A DNA stretch of 64,000 bases from Phascolarctobacterium sp. (GCA_003150755.1 QAMT01000004.1:248001-312000), one strand, 5' to 3'; positions 8,745-16,309 are shown, numbered from the stretch's first letter. Made by a program: numbers and translations. Notes: generated by a model from the sequence alone, not told the origin.

Positions 8745-8819
8745 GCGGAAATAGCTCAGTGGTAGAGCACCACCTTGCCAAGGTGGGGGTCGCGAGTTCG
8801 AGCCTCGTTTTCCGCTCCA
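8745..8819 (+). tRNA. tRNA-Gly (GCC)
   Basis: Acceptor GCGGAAA/TTTCCGC, anticodon loop TTGCCAA (GCC), T-loop TTCGAGC, encoded CCA. Confidence 0.97.
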
Positions 8820-8825
8820 TATTAC

Positions 8826-8899
8826 GGCGACATAGCCAAGCGGTAAGGCAGAGGTCTGCAAAACCTTCATCCCCGGTTCGATTCCGGGTGTCGCCTCCA
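8826..8899 (+). tRNA. tRNA-Cys (GCA)
   Basis: Acceptor GGCGACA/TGTCGCC, anticodon loop CTGCAAA (GCA), T-arm CCCGG TTCGATT CCGGG, encoded CCA. Confidence 0.97.
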
Positions 8900-8906
8900 T
8901 AATTTT

Positions 8907-8995
8907 GCCGGAGTGGCGGAATTGGCAGACGCAAGGGACTTAAAATCCCTCGGGTAGTGATACCCGTACCGGTTCAAGTCCGGTCTTCGGCACCA
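8907..8995 (+). tRNA. tRNA-Leu (TAA), prophage integration target
   Basis: Class II tRNA with acceptor GCCGGAG/CTTCGGC, anticodon loop CTTAAAA (TAA), a long variable arm CGGGTAGTGATACCCG and encoded CCA. Its last 12 bases are part of the 13-bp attachment repeat, so the tRNA stays complete after integration. The antisense strand carries the last codons and the stop of the phage recombinase; that stop overlaps the anticodon. Confidence 0.97.
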
Positions 8996-10487
8996 TGCTC
9001 ATGTAGAACATTTTTGTATTAAATGTTACACATACATCATCTTGATTGATAGATACTTGTTCAACGAACAAATCTATCAATATTTTTTTTGCTTCTTTAT
9101 CTTCTTTTGATAAAAGTTTTTTCTTTAATTCAAGCAAAGTCATTAAAATTTCTTTCTCCGATAGCGGCGGCAGGCTTTTAAAATTTTCAAACTTCTTTAG
9201 CCGTTGTTTAATATCGGTCAGTTCTTTCTTGGCCGCTGCCAGCCTTTCCATGTCGTATTCATCGGCTGCGCCGTTTTCAAAAACTTTATAAATATTATCG
9301 AGTTTGCGCTCGGCCATTACTTTTTGTGTGGTCAGAGCGTCTTTTTCTTTTCTGTACAGGCTGTTTGTTTTAGCATCGGCTTCTGCCATCTCACGGGCAA
9401 TAATCTCTATGCTTTCCGGAGCGAGCAGTTTTTCTTTAATTGTCCTTACTATCCAGTCTTCCAGCGGGTCGCGCCTTATTTGTTTTTGAGTGCATTTGCA
9501 GGCTGGCAGACGCTCTTTGCCGGTACAGCAATAATAAACGTAAGTTTTGCCGCGCGGGCTATATTTGCGCCCGGCCATAGCGCAGCCGCAGATGCCACAG
9601 TGAATTTTGCCGGAAAGCAGATAAACTTCGCGGCTTTTATAACTGTGCCTTCTATGTTTGTTTTCTTCTCTTAATGTTTCTGCCGCTATAAATTCGGCTT
9701 CCGTAATGATAGCCGGAATGCCGTCTTCAACGCGAATAACATTCTGCGATTCCGGCGCGTGCATGTTGCGGGGAAACCCTTCGCGGCGCTGCGTTTTATT
9801 AAAAGTGTATGTGCCCATATACTTTTCGTTCCGGAGTATTTCATACAAACTGTTTTTGCCGAAGTCGCGGCCTTCGCGGGTTTTAAAACCGCGTTTGTTT
9901 AATTCAAGTGCAATCTGCTTGTAACCGTTACCGGCAAGGTACATTTTATAAATAAGTTTAACCGCTTCGGCTTCGCGCGGCTCAATAACATATTTTTTAT
10001 CGACTATCTTATAACCCAGCGGCGGCTGTCCACCGTTAAACATAGCCTTATATGCGTTTTCGTTCAAACCCTTTTTTGTTTCCTTTGCCAGGTTGCGGCT
10101 GTAATAGGCTGCCATGCCTACAAGCATTGCTTCCATCATTCTGCCTTCCGGAGTGCTGTCGATAGGCTGCACGGCATATTCATAGTCAATGCCCAGCTTT
10201 TGCAGCTTGTGCTGAAAGGTGTAATAATTAAATTCGTCGCGGGCGTTGCGGTCGAGTTTATGAAAAACAATAACGTCAAATTTATCTTCTAAAGCGTCGG
10301 CCAGCATTTGATTATAACTATCACGCTTGGCAACATCTCTGCCGGACTTAGCTTCGTCGGCATAAACTTTGGTAACAAGGTACTGCTTGCGTTTGCAGTA
10401 TTCTTTGCAAGCGCGCACCTGGGCGTCGATACTTTCGGTACGCTGGTTATCGCTGGAAAAGCGGGCGTAAATAACGGCACGTTTCAT
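8940..10487 (-). CDS. Large serine recombinase (phage integrase)
   Basis: A 515-residue site-specific recombinase. The N-terminal resolvase domain has YARFSSDNQ (nucleophile Ser11) and DVIVFHKLDRNARD. A recombinase domain follows (residues about 155-260, PPLGYKIVDKKY and YMGTYTFNKTQ). A zinc ribbon (CGICGC ... YYCC ... CKC) lies near 297-330, with a coiled coil (about 365-440) after it. RBS AAAGGAG at 10499-10505. The last 18 codons read through the attachment core into the tRNA-Leu antisense strand (MVPKTGLEPVRVSLPEGF). The gene converges on the tRNA array with no terminator between. Excision would replace its C-terminus (see findings). Confidence 0.95.
   Translation of the reverse strand: MKRAVIYARFSSDNQRTESIDAQVRACKEYCKRKQYLVTKVYADEAKSGRDVAKRDSYNQMLADALEDKFDVIVFHKLDRNARDEFNYYTFQHKLQKLGIDYEYAVQPIDSTPEGRMMEAMLVGMAAYYSRNLAKETKKGLNENAYKAMFNGGQPPLGYKIVDKKYVIEPREAEAVKLIYKMYLAGNGYKQIALELNKRGFKTREGRDFGKNSLYEILRNEKYMGTYTFNKTQRREGFPRNMHAPESQNVIRVEDGIPAIITEAEFIAAETLREENKHRRHSYKSREVYLLSGKIHCGICGCAMAGRKYSPRGKTYVYYCCTGKERLPACKCTQKQIRRDPLEDWIVRTIKEKLLAPESIEIIAREMAEADAKTNSLYRKEKDALTTQKVMAERKLDNIYKVFENGAADEYDMERLAAAKKELTDIKQRLKKFENFKSLPPLSEKEILMTLLELKKKLLSKEDKEAKKILIDLFVEQVSINQDDVCVTFNTKMFYMSMVPKTGLEPVRVSLPEGF
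8984..8996. repeat. attL core
   Basis: TCTTCGGCACCAT, shared with 53714-53726. Similarity continues about 38 bases to the right of both copies (TTTTTG, TGTTACA in register). That is expected if the phage and host half-sites are bound by the same serine recombinase. Confidence 0.85.
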
Positions 10488-10526
10488 AGTGTTACAGCTC
10501 CTTTATTGTAAGTATAGTTAGAATAA

Positions 10527-10632
10527 TATTGCAGAATTATTGCAGAAATTTTGATGATTATTATAATAAATACTCTAACAATCGGCTTGTGCGCCGTTTT
10601 ATTAGAATAATTTATTGCAGATTTATTGCAGA
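10527..10632. repeat. Two pairs of TATTGCAGA iterons upstream of the recombinase
   Basis: TATTGCAGA lies at 10527-10535, 10538-10546, 10613-10621 and 10624-10632. In each pair the copies are 11 bp apart, one helical turn; the pairs are 86 bp apart. They lie in the recombinase upstream region, so a directionality factor, repressor or the recombinase itself may bind. The 500-base gene-free block 10488-10996 also holds two small-RNA candidates. Confidence 0.6.
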
Positions 10633-10707
10633 AAAATTTAACTTGCTTGTAATTTACCGGTAATTTCCAGCGCTTTATTGATATTTTGCCGGAAAAGTAT
10701 AAAATAA

Positions 10708-10736
10708 TTGATTCGCTTAAAAACAAGCGTTATAAT
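10708..10736 (+). promoter_or_regulatory. Predicted promoter of small RNA 1
   Basis: TTGATT (10708-10713), 17 bases, TATAAT (10731-10736), with no protein ORF behind it. Confidence 0.6.
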
Positions 10737-10742
10737 ATAGGC

Positions 10743-10822
10743 ACCTGGTATTGCGGTTCGCCGCTTGAACCTTTCCTTTTATTCCCGCCTGGACGACACA
10801 CCGGACGGGAATATTTTATTTT
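10743..10822 (+). ncRNA. Candidate small RNA 1 (about 80 nt)
   Basis: From the promoter above, the transcript would begin near GCACCTGG, contain a GCGGTTCGCCGC hairpin, and end at a stem TATTCCCG (10780-10787) / CGGGAATA (10806-10813) followed by TTTTATTTT, which reads as an intrinsic terminator. No known family recognised. It lies divergent from the recombinase gene. Confidence 0.5.
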
Positions 10823-10833
10823 GCAAACCAATG

Positions 10834-10842
10834 TGTTATAAT
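10834..10842 (+). promoter_or_regulatory. Extended -10 promoter of small RNA 2
   Basis: TGTTATAAT is a perfect extended -10 (TGnTATAAT) at 10834-10842. No good -35 is visible, which extended -10 promoters do not need. The start would be G10848 or G10849. Confidence 0.6.
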
Positions 10843-10847
10843 AAAAA

Positions 10848-10988
10848 GGTAATAGCCGAGCCAGGGCAAAGCAAATATGCTGTTTGCCCTTGAAAACATC
10901 TGCTATCAAGACGTGTGGGTTATTACATCAGACAGTGCTGCTAACACTGCCTACATGCGCCCGGGCTGCTCCCCGGGCGTTTTTGTTT
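10848..10988 (+). ncRNA. Candidate structured small RNA 2 (about 138 nt)
   Basis: The predicted +1 coincides with the 5' strand of a 9-bp closing stem: GTAATAGCC (10849-10857) pairs with GGTTATTAC (10918-10926). Inside it AGGGCAAA (10863-10870) pairs with TTTGCCCT (10883-10890). A CAGTG/CACTG hairpin follows (10933-10949), then a terminator CGCCCGGG/CCCGGGCG (10958-10979) with TTTTTGTTTTT. A 50-codon ORF overlaps but has no RBS. It is a stand-alone RNA between the recombinase and the accessory genes; no family recognised. Confidence 0.6.
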
Positions 10989-10996
10989 TTTATATG

Positions 10997-11287
10997 TTAG
11001 TCTTTTGCGTTGTTGGAATTTTCGGCTTGTAATTTTTTATAATATTCCGGAATGTTGATATGGCAATGCTTGCAAATGACGGCATCTTCTTTTACCCATT
11101 CTTTGCAGGCCGGGCATTGAACACCGCTTTCATCTTTAATTATCAAGCTGTGAATAAGAGCGACTATAAAAAGCATAAAACCGTAAAAATACCATAACCA
11201 AAAGTTACGTCCTTTATTTTTAGCAATAAAAGCAGGAATTAAACCCAAAACAGCGCCGCCAATAATAGCTTCAATCATTTTTATCAT
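10997..11287 (-). CDS. Small membrane protein with C-terminal zinc ribbon
   Basis: 96 residues. Two hydrophobic segments (about 5-20 and 30-48) are followed by a zinc ribbon CPACKEWVKEDAVICKHC (about 59-76) and a charged tail. It overlaps its upstream neighbour by 17 bases and shares its architecture, so the pair probably arose by duplication. Genes between integrase and repressor are often expressed in the lysogen; superinfection exclusion is possible, but function is unknown. Confidence 0.7.
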   Translation of the reverse strand: MIKMIEAIIGGAVLGLIPAFIAKNKGRNFWLWYFYGFMLFIVALIHSLIIKDESGVQCPACKEWVKEDAVICKHCHINIPEYYKKLQAENSNNAKD

Positions 11288-11504
11288 TCTCCTTTTTTAA
11301 TACGCTTCTGCAATGCGGGCAGATAATAGCGCCTTCTTTAATTTCTTCTTTGCAATATGGGCAAGTATGCTTTTTAACAAAAGAATTTGCCGCAAAAGCT
11401 AAAAAGTAGCAAGTGAATATAACATAATCCAAAGCGTCTATATGATGCTTAACCAAAACAACGTAAAGCAAGTAGGCGATAAACAATAATATAGATTTAT
11501 TCAT
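11271..11504 (-). CDS. Small membrane protein with C-terminal zinc ribbon (paralogue)
   Basis: 77 residues with two hydrophobic segments (about 4-18 and 28-42) and CPYCKEEIKEGAIICPHC (about 48-65). Same layout as the downstream gene, which it overlaps. Encoded in the lysogeny cluster. Function unknown. Confidence 0.7.
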   Translation of the reverse strand: MNKSILLFIAYLLYVVLVKHHIDALDYVIFTCYFLAFAANSFVKKHTCPYCKEEIKEGAIICPHCRSVLKKENDKND

Positions 11505-11506
11505 TT

Positions 11507-11716
11507 TTATCCATGCCTTTCTTTTTCAATCTCACCAACTGAACGCAGGCTGTGTAAGTCGCCGTGTTCGTGGTGAGATTTTTCGTGTAAGTAGGTTTCT
11601 ATATTCGCTTCCCGCGTTAAACGGGAGTTGATTATAAAAACCGGTTCGCCGTCTTCATCTTCGCGGATAAAACCGCGTATGCCGGGCGGCAGGTCATATA
11701 AAATAGTTCTACTCAT
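11507..11716 (-). CDS. Small HExxH protein (ImmA/IrrE-like)
   Basis: 69 residues starting at the ATG at 11716 (RBS AAAGGCGG). It contains YLHEKSHHEHGD, an HExxH zinc-peptidase signature. In the ImmA/IrrE family such proteins cleave the phage repressor encoded beside them. This one overlaps the repressor gene by 8 bases, which suits that role, but it is far shorter than typical ImmA and may be only a core domain. Confidence 0.6.
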   Translation of the reverse strand: MSRTILYDLPPGIRGFIREDEDGEPVFIINSRLTREANIETYLHEKSHHEHGDLHSLRSVGEIEKERHG

Positions 11717-12164
11717 CAAAACCGCCTTTCTCCTTCGCTATTTGATAATCAATAAACTTTTTGACTTCTTCGATAGCTTCCGGTTTTAGTTTTTTTGTTG
11801 AATCCAGCAAAGCGCGGTACTGCGGATTGTCGCGTAATTCCTGAGCCAGCCTTGCTGTTTCAGGGTCAAAATGATATTGATTTATTCCGCGTTCAGCAAT
11901 CCAGTCGTAATGTTCAGCCGTTGGATTAACCGGTATAATTCCGCGCGGGTACAGTACTCCTATTAAACCGTAATCTTCTATAAGGTTGCTTTTCTTCAAT
12001 CCGAAGTGGTCTGCAATCTTTTGAATCGCTCCCATACGGGGTTCTTTTGTTCCGTTTTCCCAAGTTGAAACGGCTTTATCAGAAACACCTGCTATTTGAG
12101 CAAGCTCTTTTTGAGATAATTTATAACATTCTCTTAATAGTTTTATATTTTCACTAATGCCCAC
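11709..12164 (-). CDS. CI-like XRE repressor (immunity switch 1)
   Basis: The GTG at 12164 has RBS GAGGTGAG and gives 151 residues; the open frame extends upstream but overlaps the operators. An HTH_3 domain fills residues 4-58 (LSQKELAQIAGVSDKAVSTWENG). The rest lacks a peptidase S24 catalytic pair, so autocleavage is not expected. This fits control by the HExxH neighbour. It is divergent from the Cro-like gene at 12304 across the operator array and probably maintains lysogeny. Confidence 0.85.
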   Translation of the reverse strand: MGISENIKLLRECYKLSQKELAQIAGVSDKAVSTWENGTKEPRMGAIQKIADHFGLKKSNLIEDYGLIGVLYPRGIIPVNPTAEHYDWIAERGINQYHFDPETARLAQELRDNPQYRALLDSTKKLKPEAIEEVKKFIDYQIAKEKGGFDE

Positions 12165-12186
12165 AGTTCTCACCTCACTATAATAA

Positions 12187-12271
12187 TACACTAAAAGTAG
12201 AAACAAATCAACAAAAAGTAGGAATAAGTCTACTTTCTACTATTGACATTCTACTAAAAGTAGATTATTAT
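12187..12271. promoter_or_regulatory. Phased operator array and early rightward promoter
   Basis: The consensus TCTACTAAAAGTAGA is perfect at 12250-12264, where it fills the spacer of a promoter TTGACA (12243-12248) and TATTAT (12266-12271). Degenerate copies lie at 12187-12201 (13/15) and 12208-12222 (12/15), and a perfect half-site at 12229-12243. The four centres (12194, 12215, 12236, 12257) are 21 bp apart, two helical turns. Cooperative repressor binding on one face is the natural reading. Confidence 0.75.
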
Positions 12272-12303
12272 ATTAGCAAGGTTGCATACAAGGAGGTGTA
12301 AAA

Positions 12304-12507
12304 ATGGAAACAATAACCTTGAAACAAGCTAGGCTGCTGAGGGAAAAAACACAAGAAGAATTGGCTAATTTGCTGGGCATACACGTTCAAACGTACCGTA
12401 AATTAGAAGAAAATCCTGATGAAGCAACCGTAGGACAAGCCAAAAAATTAGCAGCCGAACTTGGCTTTTCTTATGACAATATTTTTTTTGGAAAGGCACT
12501 CTACTAA
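12304..12507 (+). CDS. Cro-like XRE regulator
   Basis: 67 residues, nearly all HTH (LREKTQEELANLLGIHVQTYRKLEE at about 12-36). First gene of the rightward early transcript, divergent from the repressor. RBS AAGGAGG. Its stop overlaps another perfect operator. Confidence 0.8.
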   Translation: METITLKQARLLREKTQEELANLLGIHVQTYRKLEENPDEATVGQAKKLAAELGFSYDNIFFGKALY

Positions 12508-12514
12508 AAGTAGA
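12500..12514. promoter_or_regulatory. Distal perfect operator
   Basis: TCTACTAAAAGTAGA, identical to the operator in the early promoter and 250 bp downstream. It overlaps the end of the Cro-like gene and could support DNA looping or act as a roadblock. Confidence 0.65.
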
Positions 12515-12535
12515 TAACAAAAGGAGGAAACAATC

Positions 12536-13054
12536 ATGAATGAACTGTTAAAAATTGAAGTAAACGAAAATCAGGAGCAGACCGTAAGCGGCAGCCCGCA
12601 AACCTACCGTATGAGATTTATCGAAGCGGAAAACATCAATGCAGGCATACCCACAGTTAAAGCAAAAGGCGTCAAACCCGGCATTCCCAATCCTCCGCCG
12701 AAAATTAAAGCCGATGGCAAAGTCCAGGCAGTACCGGCTAAACCGTCGATGCTTAAAGCTGTTGGCGAGTTCATAGCTACACCGCAAAAGCCGCTTAAAC
12801 GCATTATGCAGGTAAGAGCGATTGCAGCGGCAAGCGTTACCGGAATTAAAGACGAAGCGTTCGCCTGCTACTGCGAAGAAGACGAAGGCGCACTGCCGGA
12901 AGTTTGCTGTATGACGAAAGCAGAATTACAGGCAAAGGATATTCGCCTGGGCGACTGGGTGGAAGTACAGGGCGATAAAATTCTGCACGTGCTGAAAGAA
13001 AAGCGAGGTGCCGAAAATGCCGAGGAAACCAAGGGAATTAAAAATCCGTTATGA
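12536..13054 (+). CDS. Hypothetical early phage protein
   Basis: 172 residues, not recognised. A proline/lysine-rich low-complexity region (about 38-85, PGIPNPPPKIKA) links an N-terminal beta segment to a C-terminal domain with three or four Cys (FACYCEEDEG, EVCC) and LGDWVEVQGDKILHV, an OB-like turn. Strong RBS (AGGAGG). First early gene after cro. Confidence 0.65.
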   Translation: MNELLKIEVNENQEQTVSGSPQTYRMRFIEAENINAGIPTVKAKGVKPGIPNPPPKIKADGKVQAVPAKPSMLKAVGEFIATPQKPLKRIMQVRAIAAASVTGIKDEAFACYCEEDEGALPEVCCMTKAELQAKDIRLGDWVEVQGDKILHVLKEKRGAENAEETKGIKNPL

Positions 13055-13226
13055 GAACCTGGAAGCCTTGCAAGACCCGGAGAAAATCCGGGCTTTTGCC
13101 CGCTGGCTTTTGGAATGGGGCATAAAGGAAGGCACGATAACACCGCCGTGGGAAAGGAGAGCAGAAGATGACACGCAAGAAAAATCCGAGGAGCTGCGCG
13201 CTCTGTGGAAAGAAGTTTCAGCGTAA
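13017..13226 (+). CDS. Hypothetical small phage protein
   Basis: 69 residues from the ATG at 13017 (RBS GCGAGG). Basic N-terminus (MPRKPRELKIRYENL), helical, WLLEWGIKEG, then an acidic C-terminus. It overlaps the upstream gene by 38 bases in another frame, which is typical of dense early phage regions. Function unknown. Confidence 0.6.
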   Translation: MPRKPRELKIRYENLEALQDPEKIRAFARWLLEWGIKEGTITPPWERRAEDDTQEKSEELRALWKEVSA

Positions 13227-13335
13227 CAGCGACTTTATCGCACTTTGGAGTGATGAGAATAACTGCGTTGAGTATTACCATCCGGAGTGTTACCAGCGTA
13301 GAAACAGAATGGCGAAAGGGGTAAAAACGCGATGA
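13168..13335 (+). CDS. Small zinc-finger-like protein
   Basis: 55 residues, RBS AAAGGAG. CALCGKKF near the start and HPECYQRR later form a possible C2HC zinc site. It overlaps the genes on both sides, the downstream one by ATGA. Function unknown. Confidence 0.55.
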   Translation: MTRKKNPRSCALCGKKFQRNSDFIALWSDENNCVEYYHPECYQRRNRMAKGVKTR

Positions 13336-13625
13336 AAAAATATTATCTAATTGCCGCTGTGCTTGTATTTTTAACCGCTATTATGATTGCCTTTCCGCCG
13401 CAGGCGGAGCCGTCCAGGAAAATTTATGTTCCCGTGACCGTGCAGCCGGGCGACCAGCTTGGCGTTATTTGCCGCGAATTGGCGACAACTTACGGCGATG
13501 AGCGCGACTGGCGCGAGATTGTTTACTACTGCCAGAAGCAGAATAATCTTGATTTAAGGCAGCCAATTTATCCGGGCGATAAGCTGCTGGTGGAACTGGT
13601 AATTCCGGAAGGAGAAGAAAAATGA
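13332..13625 (+). CDS. Membrane-anchored LysM-like protein
   Basis: 97 residues. An N-terminal hydrophobic segment (about 4-21) is followed by a LysM-like module (VTVQPGDQLGVICRELA ... YPGDKLLVEL). Such proteins bind peptidoglycan. Its early-gene location suggests an envelope or superinfection role rather than lysis; that is inference. Confidence 0.6.
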   Translation: MKKYYLIAAVLVFLTAIMIAFPPQAEPSRKIYVPVTVQPGDQLGVICRELATTYGDERDWREIVYYCQKQNNLDLRQPIYPGDKLLVELVIPEGEEK

Positions 13626-13969
13626 TTGATGAAAAACTTGTGGCTGCATTTAAAAAGGTCGCAAAAGACTTGTCGGACGAAGGGCACATTGCACTGTGCG
13701 TTGTGCTGGAACGTGACTTTTTAAAAGTCGATGCGTACCAAAGCATTAGTATTATGCGTGGAAGCAGCGAAGCCCTTTACTGTGCGTTTCAATCCCTGGT
13801 TAGAAGATTATACCAGCTCGAAAGCACGGTAGACGGCGAAGCGACCGAAAAAATCCTGCGCGCAGCTTTGGAAATCGGCATCAAGCAGGCAAAAGAAAGA
13901 GCCGCCAGCGCGGCACCGCTGACGGTCAAAAGGGTGAATGATTATAAGCACCATTCGCCCATATTATAA
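13622..13969 (+). CDS. Hypothetical phage protein
   Basis: 115 residues, mostly helical, overlapping the LysM-like gene by 4 bases. No motif recognised. YQLESTVDGEATEKILRAALEIGIKQAKE looks like a helical hairpin. Confidence 0.6.
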   Translation: MIDEKLVAAFKKVAKDLSDEGHIALCVVLERDFLKVDAYQSISIMRGSSEALYCAFQSLVRRLYQLESTVDGEATEKILRAALEIGIKQAKERAASAAPLTVKRVNDYKHHSPIL

Positions 13970-13985
13970 CACAAGGAGTGATAAT

Positions 13986-14351
13986 ATGGCTAATTTAATC
14001 AGAGTTAAAGTATTCCCGGTAGGCCAAAAGCCTTACTGGCAGACGATGGAAAACAAACTGGTGGAGTTCCAAAACCTTGTCGGCGGCTGGATTGAACCTA
14101 TTATGCTGCCGCATAAAGACGATGAACCAGCCATTGTGCTTTTGGTGAACGAGGAAGGCAAGATTATCGGGCTGCCAGGCAACCTTATTTTGGCTGACCG
14201 TGAAGGCGTTACGGCTTTTGAGCGCCGCAGCGACTTTTTGTGCGGTACGGTAGTTGCCTGCCGCGCCGAAGGCGAAAACTTCGCCAGCCTGCGTAAAGAG
14301 GATATACCGGCATTATGCCGCTGGATTGGCGCAAGGGGGCGTTTGGAATGA
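13986..14351 (+). CDS. DUF3846-like phage protein
   Basis: 121 residues from the ATG at 13986 (RBS AAGGAG). The pattern of strands, GGWIEPIMLP, AIVLLVNEEGKI, GLPGNLIL and ICGT-like FLCGTVV matches DUF3846, a small family widespread in Firmicute phages, often beside recombination genes. The stop overlaps the next ATG (ATGA). Confidence 0.65.
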   Translation: MANLIRVKVFPVGQKPYWQTMENKLVEFQNLVGGWIEPIMLPHKDDEPAIVLLVNEEGKIIGLPGNLILADREGVTAFERRSDFLCGTVVACRAEGENFASLRKEDIPALCRWIGARGRLE

Positions 14352-16309
14352 TTATACGCGAACTTATCATAAACAATTTTAAAAGCATCGGACGCTCCGG
14401 CGTTGAGTTTTCGCCCGGTGTAACCACTATTTACGGCGCTAACGGCAGCGGCAAAACAACAAGGTTTGATGCTTTTTGCTGGTGCCTGTTTGGTAAAGAC
14501 AGCCAGGACAGAACGCAAGGCGGCAACCTAAGTTTTTATCCGTTCGACCCCGAAAAGCAGGGTGAAATTCTGCATAACGTAGTTGTAGACGTGGAAGTTA
14601 TTTTACAGTTTGAGAGCGGCAATATCGTAAGGCTGCGCCGTGTAATGCAAGAAAAATACACCACGCCGAAAGGAACGGAAACGCCGCGCTTTACCGGAAA
14701 TGAAACGACGTTTTATATCGACGACCTTGCGGTGCAGGCCAAACAGTATGAAGCCTGGATTAAAACCAATATCCAGCCGGAGATGTTTAAGCTGACCAGT
14801 AACCCGAAATACTTCCCGACGCTGGACTGGCGCAAGCAGCGTGAAATTTTAATGGAGCTTGCGGGCGACATCAGCGCAGACGATGTTATTGCCACCAACG
14901 AAAGCCTGGCTCCGCTGAAAGACGAACTGGCAAAACGCACTGCGGCAGAACTTAAAAAACTTTGGCAGCAACAGCAAAAGGCAAACACCAAAGACCTTGA
15001 AAAAACGGTTGTTTTGATAAACGAAAACCGCAAAAACTTGGCAAGCGTTGATAACGCCGATGCAGTAAAAGCCGAACTGGAAGCGCAGCGCATACTTGCT
15101 ATGAAGCCGCTGGACGCGGCAAGGCAGGAAAAAGCGGATATATTATCCGGTACTGCGGTTGATAAGAAAAAGGCGCAGGCAGAAGCACTGGAAGCCAGGC
15201 TGGAAGTAATCCGCATGGAACGCCGGGCGAAAATTGCCGAAGTTAAAAAGCCGTTTGATGAAGCAATAGCCAAGCTGGAAAGTGAAGCGGCAACGGCGGC
15301 AACTACTATTAAAGGCTTCCGCCAGCAGGTAATTATCTGCGATAACAAAATCCGCGAAATGCAAGAAAAGCTGGAAGCATTGCAGGGCAGTTGGGAATCT
15401 GTTGACGCGGAAGTGTTTGACGAGGTTTGCCCGTGCTGCCACAGGCCTTATGAGCCGGAACAGCTCGAAAGGCAGCTTGCGGAATTTAACCAGAGAAAGG
15501 CCGAGCGTCTGGACGAAATCGACAAGGAAGGAGAGAAAACAGCTAAAATGCTGGCGGCGGAAGAAGTTATCCGCGATGAAGCCATGAAAGAAGTGCAGCG
15601 GTTAAGTTCCATCGAACTGGATATGCCGGCAAAGCGCAGTGAAGTAATGCGCAAGCGCGAAGAAGCTGTGCAGGCCCTGCCGCCGATGGAAAACCGTCAA
15701 GACTGGTTTGAAGCAAGCGAAGACCTTAAATGTGTTAACCGCGAAATTGACGAGCTGCAAATTGACGTGAAGTTAAAATTGCAGGACGCCGAAAAAGCCA
15801 TTGAGAGAGCCGAAAAGCCGGTAAGGGATATAGATGCCCGCCTTGCTGAAATAAAAGCCGCAGAAGCAAACAGGGCGCGCATAACAGAACTTGAAACAGC
15901 GCAGCAAAACCTGCGTGTTGTAAATGATGAACTGGCACTGAAATTAAACCTGCTTAAAAAATTTGAAGAAGCCAAGGCCGTTATTACAACGCAGCGCGTT
16001 AAAGCAATCCTGCCAGGTATGGATTTTAAGCTGTTTATTTATAACAGCACCAACGAAGGGTACAGCGAAACCTGCGAGTTGGTAAAAGACGGCACGCCTT
16101 ATGCAAACCTTAGCACCGGCGAGAAAATCGCCGTAGGCTGCGAGCTGATAACGGCAATCAGCCAGCATTATGGCGTAAGTAATCCTGTCTGGATTGATAA
16201 CGCCGAAGCGTCAACAAAAGATTTAATGACAAGTGGGCAGACGATTTTATTAAAAGTTTCTGCCGTTGACACAGAATTGAGAGTAGAAAGGGATGGCGAA
16301 GAATGGTAA
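14348..16309 (+). CDS. Rad50/SMC-like ATPase
   Basis: 653 residues from the ATG at 14348. Walker A GANGSGKTT at about 30-38. Two long coiled-coil stretches flank a zinc-hook-like CPCCHRPY at about 361-368. The ABC signature LSTGEKIAVG lies near 585 and Walker B PVWIDNAEA near 615. This is the Rad50/SbcC layout in short form. It is followed directly by recT and an MBL-fold gene, so it probably processes phage DNA ends. No Mre11/SbcD is present nearby. Confidence 0.85.
   Translation: MIIRELIINNFKSIGRSGVEFSPGVTTIYGANGSGKTTRFDAFCWCLFGKDSQDRTQGGNLSFYPFDPEKQGEILHNVVVDVEVILQFESGNIVRLRRVMQEKYTTPKGTETPRFTGNETTFYIDDLAVQAKQYEAWIKTNIQPEMFKLTSNPKYFPTLDWRKQREILMELAGDISADDVIATNESLAPLKDELAKRTAAELKKLWQQQQKANTKDLEKTVVLINENRKNLASVDNADAVKAELEAQRILAMKPLDAARQEKADILSGTAVDKKKAQAEALEARLEVIRMERRAKIAEVKKPFDEAIAKLESEAATAATTIKGFRQQVIICDNKIREMQEKLEALQGSWESVDAEVFDEVCPCCHRPYEPEQLERQLAEFNQRKAERLDEIDKEGEKTAKMLAAEEVIRDEAMKEVQRLSSIELDMPAKRSEVMRKREEAVQALPPMENRQDWFEASEDLKCVNREIDELQIDVKLKLQDAEKAIERAEKPVRDIDARLAEIKAAEANRARITELETAQQNLRVVNDELALKLNLLKKFEEAKAVITTQRVKAILPGMDFKLFIYNSTNEGYSETCELVKDGTPYANLSTGEKIAVGCELITAISQHYGVSNPVWIDNAEASTKDLMTSGQTILLKVSAVDTELRVERDGEEW

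Noticed and set aside
8622..8934. Minus-strand frames with GLEPV-type peptides across the tRNAs
   Set aside because: They are the antisense translations of tRNA genes, a common annotation artefact. The only real antisense coding there is the recombinase tail.
10867..11032. 50-codon ORF inside small RNA 2
   Set aside because: No RBS, its start lies in a hairpin loop, and it would have to read through the terminator stem; the RNA structure explains the sequence better.
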